This document shows, in pieces, positions 1-6,513 of a stretch of 7,843 bases of DNA. A program made the translations under genes and the position numbers. Each line of letters starts with the position of its first letter. The stretch's first letter is position 1. The DNA is from an uncultured Verrucomicrobiota bacterium (lineage in GTDB: Bacteria; Verrucomicrobiota; Kiritimatiellia; CAIVKH01): the NCBI GenBank assembly GCA_937894535.1, contig CALBHI010000023.1, positions 1 through 7,843 on the forward strand. Reading direction: 5' to 3'. The notes under the pieces are model-generated. The model was not told the DNA's origin. It searched no databases and saw nothing but the letters and a program-made list of their open reading frames with translations.

Positions 1-796
1 AGGTGTCGGCACCATTCACATTCAACCGGGGGAGGTATACCACCCCGGCCAACGCATTCGACATGTCCGCATACGGACCTTCAAAGGTTGCATTGGTGAT
101 GACGATGACACCGCCGGTGGTGACCAGCGGAGTGCCGGCAGTGAAGGTCAGGTTGTTGGTCGAACCCAGCACGAATACACCGTTCGTCGCGGACATCGAA
201 AAACGGAAGGTGTAGGATGAACCGTTGGTGTCGAGCCGATCAGGATCAAGATTGCGGATGGGAAGCACGATCTGCCCCTCTTCCGCCACGGAGTTCGCGG
301 CGGGGAGATCCATCACCGGCCGGTCGTTCACCGGGGCGACGTTGATGGTGACGGTGACGTTGGTGGCGCGGGCTCCGCCGGAACCATTGTGCCCGAGGTC
401 GTTCACATTGATGGTCATCACGAACGTGCCGTTCGAGTTGGGTGCATTCGAATAGACCAGGTTGTTCAGGGCATTGTTGACGTTCGTTAACACCCCCCGG
501 AAGGCCATGGACGAGGAACCGTTGCTTCCGTTGGTAAAGGTCAACCCCGCAATCCCACTCAACGTCAAGGTGCCTGATCCGGTCACCGAAAGATTTACGA
601 CCAGGTTACTCGCGCCGACATCGGGATCGGCCACGCTGATCAGGTTGCCGCCATTGAAGGTGAAGGGTGCGTCCTCGGTCGCCGTGACGGATACCGGACG
701 GGCAACCGTCGGGCCCTGGTTGGTCTGGGCCAAACCGGTTAAGCAGCCAGTAAACAGAACAGCGAAAAAAAGCGCGCAACGTTTGTTCATGATCAT
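1..796 (-). CDS. Secreted cadherin-like/VCBS-type repeat surface protein, N-terminal part (3' end beyond window)
   Basis: The minus strand is open for 265 codons from ATG at 796 to the left edge, so the C-terminus is missing. Residues 1-24 form a signal peptide: a KR pair, a hydrophobic stretch, and likely cleavage after GLA to leave QTNQ. Module 1 (about 29-153) has the landmarks of tandem cadherin-like/VCBS repeats of large bacterial adhesins: TATEDAPFTF, ISVADPDVG, GTLTLSG, GLTF, VNDLG and the closing APVNDRPV. A second, more divergent module starts near 157 (VAEEGQ, LDPD, FEGPYADMSNAL, VNGAD). Such proteins are normally exported, often very long, and act in adhesion or as cell-surface or extracellular components; the exact role here is unknown. 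Two in-frame ATGs lie at 796 and 790. I prefer 796 because GAGG at 805-808 sits 8 nt upstream of it, but 14 nt from 790. The gene is divergent from the sensor kinase. Many sites that are Asp in related repeats are Asn or Ser here. Confidence 0.85.
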   Translation of the reverse strand, partial: MIMNKRCALFFAVLFTGCLTGLAQTNQGPTVARPVSVTATEDAPFTFNGGNLISVADPDVGASNLVVNLSVTGSGTLTLSGIAGLTFTNGSNGSSSMAFRGVLTNVNNALNNLVYSNAPNSNGTFVMTINVNDLGHNGSGGARATNVTVTINVAPVNDRPVMDLPAANSVAEEGQIVLPIRNLDPDRLDTNGSSYTFRFSMSATNGVFVLGSTNNLTFTAGTPLVTTGGVIVITNATFEGPYADMSNALAGVVYLPRLNVNGADT

Positions 797-885
797 TACT
801 TCAACCTCGCTTGATCGCCTGCCCATCGTTAAGCCGTTCCACGATGTGGCAGGAGGAGAAACACTTAACCGTTTCTAATCATGCC

Positions 886-899
886 TACCTGTACTGGTA
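886..899. promoter_or_regulatory. Imperfect 14-bp palindrome, candidate operator in divergent intergenic region
   Basis: TACCTGTACTGGTA pairs with its own reverse complement at 12 of 14 positions; the mismatches are the symmetric T/T positions. It lies near the middle of the 199-bp gap between the divergent surface-protein and sensor-kinase genes, where a dimeric regulator could act on both promoters. No convincing -35/-10 pair was recognised for either gene. A single near-palindrome of this size can occur by chance, so this is only a candidate. Confidence 0.22.
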
Positions 900-995
900 T
901 GGCAATCCAAATGTTGGTTCATTTTTGTCTGTGCCAGATGACCCGGAGCGCGGGGAACGCTTGTGCTGAAAGGGTTGTTATGATAGGGGTTTATC

Positions 996-3836
996 ATGCT
1001 ACGACCGCGGTTTCGCTTCACTCGTTCCAGTTGCGTGCGCAGCCTGGCCCTGATGGCTCTTTTGGCCGTTACGGCCGAACCTTTCGCAGCTGATTCAAGC
1101 GTTCTTATGGAGGGGGATGCCGGTTGGCGCAGCCAACCCTTGCGGGTGGTCGGTGATCGTGACTATCCCCCCTTCTGTTATCTGGACAATGGCCTCCCCG
1201 CCGGTTTCGACATCGATGTATTGCGTGCGGTGGCTTCGGTCATGGGGTTGCGGGTCGAGATCCAATTGCTGCCCTGGAACGAGGCGCGCGATGCCCTACA
1301 GGCGGGTGCGGTTGACATCATTCCCGGCATGGCACGTATCCCGTCGCGCGAACCACTCTTTGACTTCACCACCCCAACCAAGCAACTGACATTCGACCTG
1401 TTCGTGCCGGAAGGCTCCCCCATCCACAGCATGGCCGATGCCCGAGACGCGATGGTTGTCGTTCAGAAGGGCGGCGTGATGTACGACCTGGTCAAGCAGC
1501 AGGGAACCCTTGCGCGCATGCAACCCGTGGAAGACGCACCGGCGGCGATACGTCAACTGATCGCCGGGGCCTGCGACGGTGCGATCGTAAACCGCATCCA
1601 GGCCTTCCGGTTGCTGAATGAACTCGGCCACGGCGGCGTCCGAGCGGTGAAAGCCGACCTGCCCGCCATCCCCTATTGCTTTGCCGTAACCGAAGGGAAT
1701 GACCGGTTGGTGGACATTCTCAACGAAGGCCTGGCGAATATCAAAGCCGACGGGACCTACGATGCGATCTATGACCGTTGGTTTTCCGTGTATGACCGGG
1801 CGGACAGCCGTTTGTTGCGCACGGTCCTGACCGCAACCGGAATCGTCACCGTGTTGCTCCTGCTCGTTGGCGCGGTGAACTGGTCCCTGCGCAAACAGGT
1901 GCGCTCGCGCACCGCCGAATTGAGCCAGATCATCGACCTGATCCCATTTGCGATCTTTGCGCGCGACCGCCAAGGCCGCTACATCCTCGCCAACCAGGCG
2001 ACCGCGCAGTCCATGGGATTGCCGGTGACCGACATTATCGGGCGCGGTCATGCCGAGGTGCATCCCGGGGACCCTCACATCGACCTTTACCGGAAGGAAG
2101 ACCAACAGGTCCTGGAAAACCATCAGGCGATGTTCATCCCCGAGGCACGCGTACATGACCGGCACGGCCACCCGCGGATTGTCCAGGTGAGCAAAATCCC
2201 CTTCCGTCACCGCGATGGTGTCCCCACCAGCGTGTTATGCGTGGTGCTGGACATCACCGAGCTCAAACAGGCCGAGGAAGCCTTGAGGACCAGCCGTGAG
2301 AACCTCATGATCATCCTGAATTCCATCGCGGACGGGGTGATCGCCACCGACGCCGAAGGCCGTGTCGTAAGCATGAACCCCGTCGCGGAAAAGATGACCG
2401 GACAACTGGCCCGGGAGGCGCTCGGCCTCAAACTTGGCCAGATTCTGAACCTGAGCGACACCGATGGCGAGCGCCAGCCGGTCGACGAAATCATGCGCCT
2501 CGCCCTGCAAGACGGCGAACGGACCGGCCTGGCCCACCAGTTGTCGCTGACGTCTCGCGATGGGGTGATCCGCGATGTCTCGCTGAACTGGTCGCCGATC
2601 CGCAAGGAGAACCAGCGGTATGCGGGCCTCGTCCTCGTCCTGCGCGATGTGACCGAGGAAAACCGCCTGACCCACCGCCTGAACGAAACACAGAAAATGG
2701 AATCGATCGGACGCCTCGCCGGCGGGGTGGCCCACGACTTCAACAACCTGCTCGCCGGCATCTTCGGTTCCGCCGAACTGCTCGGGGCCCGGCTGGACGA
2801 CCGACATCCCGGCCGGCCCTACCTGAACAACATTTTTGAAGCTTCTGAACGAGCCCGCGACCTGGTGCAGCAATTGCTCGCCTTTTCCCGCCGGACCCCG
2901 CGCGACATCAAACCGGTGGACCTGCACACGGTGATCGGACACTTCGTCTCCCTGCTCCAGCATACCCTCGATCGCCGCATCACCATCACCCAGCACCTGA
3001 ACGCCACCAGCTACGCCGTTCTCGGCGACCGCACCCAATTGCAGAATGCGCTGCTGAACCTGGGTGTCAACGCACGCGACGCCATGCCCAACGGCGGTAC
3101 CCTGACCATCGTCACCCGCAACATCACCCTGACTCCTGGCGACTGCGAGCGGAACCCCTACCCGATCCGGCCTGGAGCCTTCGTCGAAGTCAGCGTAACC
3201 GATACCGGCACCGGCATGGACCGCGAGACCATGCTCCATATTTTCGAACCGTTCTTCACCACCAAGGGCAAAATGGGCGGCACCGGCCTTGGCCTCGCCG
3301 CGGTCTACGGCACGGTCAAGGACCATGGTGGCTACATCGACGTCACCAGCAAACCCGGCCATGGCACCACCTTTATCCTGGGCGTGCCGGTGACCGATAC
3401 CGCACTGCCGGCCTCCACGGAGGCCGCCGCCGGGATTGAGCGCGCCCACATACCCGGCATTGTTTTGATCGTCGACGACGAGGATATCGTGTTGCGCACC
3501 ACCCGCGAGATTCTGACCTCCATCGGCTACCGCACCCTGACCGCCACCAACGGACATGAAGCGGTCAGCCTCTACCGCGAACGCGGCCACGAAATCCACC
3601 TGGTCATCCTCGACATGATCATGCCCGGCCTGAGCGGCGAGGAGACGTTCCGGGAACTGAAGGCCATCAACCCGCAGGTCCGCGCCATCATCTCCTCCGG
3701 CTTCATGCAGGACCACCGCATGGACTCCCTGACCGAACTCGGCGTGGTGGACTTCATGCAAAAACCGTTCCGCAAGAACGAGCTGGCCGCCAAGGTCGCC
3801 AACGCATTGCGTCCATCCCCGCCATCCGCCGGCTGA
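996..3836 (+). CDS. Hybrid sensor histidine kinase with periplasmic solute-binding domain, two PAS domains and receiver
   Basis: This 946-residue membrane protein probably binds a small ligand outside the inner membrane and relays the signal by phosphotransfer. Residues 1-31 are a signal peptide. Residues about 48-267 form an SBP_bac_3 (family 3 solute-binding) domain, with DYPPF, AGFDIDVL, PGMARIPSREP and FDFTTP. One membrane span covers about 274-296. PAS domains occupy about 311-423 and 433-553. The HisKA H-box GGVAHDFNNLL places the phospho-acceptor at His580. HATPase_c has Asn692 (N-box), DTGTG 736-740, FEPFFTTK 750-757 and GGTGLGLA 761-768. The receiver (about 821-937) has acidic residues 827-830, phospho-acceptor Asp873, Ser900/901 and Lys923. 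All catalytic motifs are intact. No DNA-binding output, Hpt domain or separate response regulator is visible, so the downstream partner is unknown. BvgS and EvgS share the general plan. The start is set by AGGGG at 985-989, 6 nt from ATG 996. Codons near the N-terminus are less GC-rich at third positions than those in the receiver. Confidence 0.95.
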   Translation: MLRPRFRFTRSSCVRSLALMALLAVTAEPFAADSSVLMEGDAGWRSQPLRVVGDRDYPPFCYLDNGLPAGFDIDVLRAVASVMGLRVEIQLLPWNEARDALQAGAVDIIPGMARIPSREPLFDFTTPTKQLTFDLFVPEGSPIHSMADARDAMVVVQKGGVMYDLVKQQGTLARMQPVEDAPAAIRQLIAGACDGAIVNRIQAFRLLNELGHGGVRAVKADLPAIPYCFAVTEGNDRLVDILNEGLANIKADGTYDAIYDRWFSVYDRADSRLLRTVLTATGIVTVLLLLVGAVNWSLRKQVRSRTAELSQIIDLIPFAIFARDRQGRYILANQATAQSMGLPVTDIIGRGHAEVHPGDPHIDLYRKEDQQVLENHQAMFIPEARVHDRHGHPRIVQVSKIPFRHRDGVPTSVLCVVLDITELKQAEEALRTSRENLMIILNSIADGVIATDAEGRVVSMNPVAEKMTGQLAREALGLKLGQILNLSDTDGERQPVDEIMRLALQDGERTGLAHQLSLTSRDGVIRDVSLNWSPIRKENQRYAGLVLVLRDVTEENRLTHRLNETQKMESIGRLAGGVAHDFNNLLAGIFGSAELLGARLDDRHPGRPYLNNIFEASERARDLVQQLLAFSRRTPRDIKPVDLHTVIGHFVSLLQHTLDRRITITQHLNATSYAVLGDRTQLQNALLNLGVNARDAMPNGGTLTIVTRNITLTPGDCERNPYPIRPGAFVEVSVTDTGTGMDRETMLHIFEPFFTTKGKMGGTGLGLAAVYGTVKDHGGYIDVTSKPGHGTTFILGVPVTDTALPASTEAAAGIERAHIPGIVLIVDDEDIVLRTTREILTSIGYRTLTATNGHEAVSLYRERGHEIHLVILDMIMPGLSGEETFRELKAINPQVRAIISSGFMQDHRMDSLTELGVVDFMQKPFRKNELAAKVANALRPSPPSAG

Positions 3837-3854
3837 TCCGCCCACCCGTGACTT

Positions 3855-3883
3855 TTTTAATGACCGGACCTCCGTGCTACCGT
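3855..3883 (+). promoter_or_regulatory. Candidate promoter for the ApgM-like gene
   Basis: An extended -10-like element (TGC followed by TACCGT, 3875-3883) lies 17 nt downstream of a poor -35-like TTTTAA at 3855-3860. A start near 3890 would leave a leader of about 22 nt carrying the ribosome-binding sequence GAGGAA (3898-3903), 10 nt before ATG 3912. GCTAC/GTAGC (3876-3880 and 3887-3891) could form a small 5-bp hairpin over the start site. The match to the sigma-70 consensus is weak, and read-through from the kinase gene 75 nt upstream is an alternative. Confidence 0.28.
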
Positions 3884-3911
3884 ACAGTAGCGGGCTCGAG
3901 GAAATGCGACT

Positions 3912-5099
3912 ATGAAGTACATTGTAATCGTTGGTGACGGCATGGGCGACTACCCCGTCCCCGGCCTGGGCAACCGGACCATCCTGCAGGCCGCCGAGAT
4001 CCCCACCATCCGCAAACTCGCCGCCGCCGGACGCATCGACATGGTGCAGACCGTACCGGAGGCCCTGCCCCCCGGCAGCGATGTCGCGAACCTGAGCCTG
4101 CTCGGCTACAACCCGCTCGACGCCTATACCGGACGCGCCCCGATCGAGGCCGCCGGCGCGGGCATCCCGCTGGAGGCCGATGACGTCGCCATGCGGTGCA
4201 ACCTGGTGCATGTCTCCGACGAGCGCATGACCGATTACTCCGCCGGCCATATTTCCACCCCGGAAGCACATGAACTCATCGCCGCCATCCAGGAAAAACT
4301 CGGCCGCGACGGGCTCCGGTTCCACGGCGGAGTCAGCTACCGCCACCTGATCGTTTGGAAAAACGGGCCGGTGGAGGTCACCACCCAGCCGCCCCACGAC
4401 ATCGCCGACCGGCCGATTGCCGACCACCTCCCGAAGGGGCCTCGCGCCGCCGAGCTCCAGGCGCTGATGGATGCCTCGCGGGTCATTCTGGCCGACCACC
4501 CGGTCAACCGTGCCCGCATCGCCCGGGGCGAACGCCCGGCCACCCAGATCTGGTTGTGGGGCCAGGGCCGCGCCCTGCACATCCCCTCCTACCGGGAGAA
4601 ATTTGGCCTCGTCGGCGGCATCATCTCCGCCGTGGACCTGGTGCGCGGGCTCGGTGTGCTCGCCGGCCTGAACGCCCCGCGTATCCCCGGCGCGACCGGA
4701 TTCATCGACACCAATTTCGAGGGCAAGGTGGACGCCGCCTTCCGCGAACTCGAGTCCGGCAATTTCGTCTACATCCACATCGAAGCCCCCGACGAGTGCG
4801 GCCACATGGGTGATGCCCAGAAAAAGAAACTCGCCGTGGAGTTACTCGACCAACGGGTGGTCGCCCCGGTGTGGAAACGGCTGGAAGCCCGGGGTGAGCC
4901 CTACCGGCTGATCCTCGCCATGGACCACCGCACGCCGGTGTCGCTGCGTGGCCATTCCCGCGAGCCGGTGCCGATCGCGGTCATCGACGGCCCGACCGGT
5001 CCGCTCACCCGCGAAACGGCCTTCGATGAATTCGTCAACGGCGGCGTCGCCACCGACATGGTCCACACCTGGATCGCCCGCCAGTACGCACGCCCCTGA
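3912..5099 (+). CDS. apgM: ApgM-type cofactor-independent phosphoglycerate mutase / proposed homoserine kinase
   Basis: This 395-residue soluble enzyme belongs to the alkaline phosphatase superfamily, ApgM branch. ApgM enzymes interconvert 3- and 2-phosphoglycerate without 2,3-bisphosphoglycerate, using two divalent metals and a phosphoserine intermediate. Visible landmarks are the N-terminal DGMGD (residues 9-13, metal ligand Asp9), GSDVANLSLLGYNP with probable nucleophile Ser56, TGRAPIEAAGAGI (73-85), EAPDECGHMGD (291-301, Asp294 and His298), MDHRTP (337-342, Asp338 and His339) and GHS with His348. Length is close to the usual 390-410, and no key residue is missing. Some bacterial members of this branch are annotated as a proposed homoserine kinase in genomes lacking ThrB; the sequence alone does not separate the two roles, and no threonine-pathway gene is adjacent. 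GAGG at 3898-3901 precedes the start by 10 nt. The gene follows the kinase by 75 nt on the same strand and converges on the deaminase. Third positions are strongly G/C. Confidence 0.9.
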   Translation: MKYIVIVGDGMGDYPVPGLGNRTILQAAEIPTIRKLAAAGRIDMVQTVPEALPPGSDVANLSLLGYNPLDAYTGRAPIEAAGAGIPLEADDVAMRCNLVHVSDERMTDYSAGHISTPEAHELIAAIQEKLGRDGLRFHGGVSYRHLIVWKNGPVEVTTQPPHDIADRPIADHLPKGPRAAELQALMDASRVILADHPVNRARIARGERPATQIWLWGQGRALHIPSYREKFGLVGGIISAVDLVRGLGVLAGLNAPRIPGATGFIDTNFEGKVDAAFRELESGNFVYIHIEAPDECGHMGDAQKKKLAVELLDQRVVAPVWKRLEARGEPYRLILAMDHRTPVSLRGHSREPVPIAVIDGPTGPLTRETAFDEFVNGGVATDMVHTWIARQYARP

Positions 5100-5116
5100 C
5101 CGCCACGGCGGTCAGG
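5095..5116. terminator. Perfect inverted repeat containing both stop codons of a convergent gene pair; probable bidirectional terminator
   Basis: CCTGACCGCC, a 2-nt AC, then GGCGGTCAGG form a perfect 10-bp inverted repeat; as RNA it would be a 9-bp GC-rich stem with a CACG tetraloop. The left arm contains the TGA stop (5097-5099) of the ApgM-like gene, and the right arm contains the complement (5112-5114) of the TGA stop of the deaminase gene. The position suits a shared terminator. Neither side has a T-tract, so it would be a hairpin-only terminator, or a 3'-end stabiliser of the two mRNAs. Confidence 0.6.
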
Positions 5117-6428
5117 CGATGCCCGCCCGCTTTAACAAGGCCGCCCGCTCGCGACGGACTTCATCGCGCAGCGCGTCCTCGTCGATGGTGGTGATCCGGT
5201 CCTCCTCGTACAGGATCTCCCCGTCCACCATGGTCATGACCACATCCGCCGCGGTAGAGGAGTAAACCACGTTGGTGGCGGGATCGGTCGAGGGCAACGT
5301 GTGGAAGCCGGATTCGTCGACGAGGATCAGGTTGGCCCGCTTGCCCGGATCGAGCGTGCCCATCTCGTCCTCCCAGCCAAGCAAACGCGCTCCTCCCTCG
5401 GTGGCCATGGCCACGACGTCACGTGCGCTGAGGGCGTCGGGACCAAGCCGGATCTTCTGCATCAGGCCGGCCTCGCGCATCTCGATGAACTGGTCGAGCC
5501 GGTTGTTGCACGGTGCGCCGTCGCCTCCGATCGCCACATTGATCCCGGCCTTGAGGTATTCGGGAATCGGGGCAATACCGGAGGCGAGTTTGAAATTCGC
5601 CGAGGGGCAGTGCAACACATGGGTCCCGGTCTCGCGCAGCAATTCCAGCTCCTCCGGCCGCACATGCACGCAATGCGCGAGGCCGACGTCCGGACCGGTG
5701 AGCCCGACATCGTGCAGGTAGTTGATGTTGTAGCGGCCGGTCATCTGCTTCACCAGCGCAACCTCCTCGCGCTGTTCCGAACTATGGGTGTGCAGCCGCA
5801 GCCCGCGGTCGCGCGCATACTCGCAGGCCATGCGCATGTTGTCCTCGGAGCAACTCAACGCGAACCGCGGAGCCACCGCGAGCCGCAGGCGCGGATGATC
5901 GGCCCAGCGGTCGAGCAGCACATCGCAATAGGCCAGGGCCTCACGGTTGTCAACGGCGATGGGATCGTAGCCGCCGGTCTCGTCCATCAGGCAGTGCCCG
6001 ATGTGGGCGGCCAGACCGGCTTCGTCCACCGCCCGGAAGGTTTCATCGGTGTGGCGGGTGGTCTCGATCGACAGAAAGGCGGTCGTACCCCCACGGATCA
6101 ATTCGGCACAGGTGAGCAGGGCCGAGGCGCGGATCGATTCAGGGGTATGAGCCGCCTCCATCGGCCAGATGTACCCGCGCAGCCACGGCAGCAGGGCGAG
6201 GTCCTCGGCGACCCCGCGAAAAATGGTCTGGCACAGGTGGATATGGCCCTGGATCAAGCCGGGCATGACCAGGCAGCCGTCGGCATCGATCACCGTCGTC
6301 GCCCGCGCCGAAAACTCCCCCACCCGCTCGATCCGGCCATCCTTGATCAACACCGAGCCGTTCTCGATCACCTCGCGGTAGGCCGAAGGCCATACCCGCG
6401 CATTGCGGATCAACACATCACCGGTCAT
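5112..6428 (-). CDS. Amidohydrolase of the adenosine/5'-deoxyadenosine/SAH/MTA deaminase group (ATZ/TRZ-like)
   Basis: This 438-residue cytosolic metalloenzyme of the amidohydrolase superfamily resembles proteins annotated MtaD (5-methylthioadenosine/S-adenosylhomocysteine deaminase) and 5'-deoxyadenosine deaminase, which convert the adenine ring to hypoxanthine with release of ammonia. Numbered from ATG 6428: GHIHLCQTIFRG gives metal ligands His62 and His64; HTHSSEQ gives His215 and catalytic Glu218; AHCVH gives His252; GGDGAPCNNRLD gives Asp303. The C-terminal DPGKRANLILVD is the usual return strand of the small beta domain. The same fold includes s-triazine and guanine deaminases, so the substrate is not fixed by sequence; the HLCQTIFRG...IWPMEAAHT region favours the 5'-deoxyadenosine/SAH type. 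An in-frame ATG at 6440 would add MGVF, but only the 6428 start has a purine-rich GGGGG 5 nt upstream; the choice is uncertain. The gene is convergent with the ApgM-like gene and divergent from the LysM gene. It probably has its own promoter within 6429-6513. Confidence 0.9.
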   Translation of the reverse strand: MTGDVLIRNARVWPSAYREVIENGSVLIKDGRIERVGEFSARATTVIDADGCLVMPGLIQGHIHLCQTIFRGVAEDLALLPWLRGYIWPMEAAHTPESIRASALLTCAELIRGGTTAFLSIETTRHTDETFRAVDEAGLAAHIGHCLMDETGGYDPIAVDNREALAYCDVLLDRWADHPRLRLAVAPRFALSCSEDNMRMACEYARDRGLRLHTHSSEQREEVALVKQMTGRYNINYLHDVGLTGPDVGLAHCVHVRPEELELLRETGTHVLHCPSANFKLASGIAPIPEYLKAGINVAIGGDGAPCNNRLDQFIEMREAGLMQKIRLGPDALSARDVVAMATEGGARLLGWEDEMGTLDPGKRANLILVDESGFHTLPSTDPATNVVYSSTAADVVMTMVDGEILYEEDRITTIDEDALRDEVRRERAALLKRAGIA

Positions 6429-6458
6429 GAACACCCCCATGCACGTTTTTCATTCTTC

Positions 6459-6487
6459 TTGGAACATCGCGTCGCGTCGCATAGTGT
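6459..6487 (+). promoter_or_regulatory. Candidate promoter for the LysM lipoprotein gene
   Basis: TTGGAA (6459-6464) and TAGTGT (6482-6487) are separated by exactly 17 nt, matching sigma-70 elements at 4/6 and 3/6 positions. Transcription from about 6494 would give a 20-nt leader with GGAG at 6502-6505, 8 nt before ATG 6514. The element lies in the 85-bp gap shared with the divergent deaminase gene. The consensus match is modest; the geometry is the main support. Confidence 0.33.
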
Positions 6488-6513
6488 AAACCAACCTTTT
6501 CGGAGACTGCACC

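Noticed and set aside
829..876. Related short words TTAAGCCGTTCC and TTAACCGTTTC in the divergent intergenic region
   Set aside because: They could be direct-repeat half-sites, but they are short, differ by an indel and a substitution, and are too weak to call.
3..878. Three plus-strand open frames at the left edge
   Set aside because: They lie opposite the continuous 265-codon minus-strand frame, which has a signal peptide, a ribosome-binding site and recognisable repeat motifs. The plus-strand translations show none.
976..984. Extended -10-like sequence TGTTATGAT just upstream of the sensor kinase
   Set aside because: Transcription from it would start near 990, downstream of the AGGGG ribosome-binding site at 985-989, so it would not explain translation from 996; no matching -35 lies 17 nt upstream.
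3837..3870. T-run at 3853-3858 after the kinase gene as an intrinsic terminator
   Set aside because: I find no stable hairpin immediately before the T-run, so a terminator is not supported.
3904..3915. Three-codon minimal frame ATG-CGA-CTA-TGA overlapping the ApgM-like start
   Set aside because: Its ATG lies only about 2 nt after GAGG, too close for efficient initiation; it is probably a chance feature.
2235..4805. Very long open frame (about 856 codons) on the minus strand across the kinase and ApgM-like genes
   Set aside because: It is codon-aligned antisense to both real genes. A stop there needs a TTA, CTA or TCA codon in the sense frame, and these are rare in this GC-rich codon usage. 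Its translation is low-complexity Gly/Ala/Asp-rich with no recognisable domain, while the sense strand has clear motifs.
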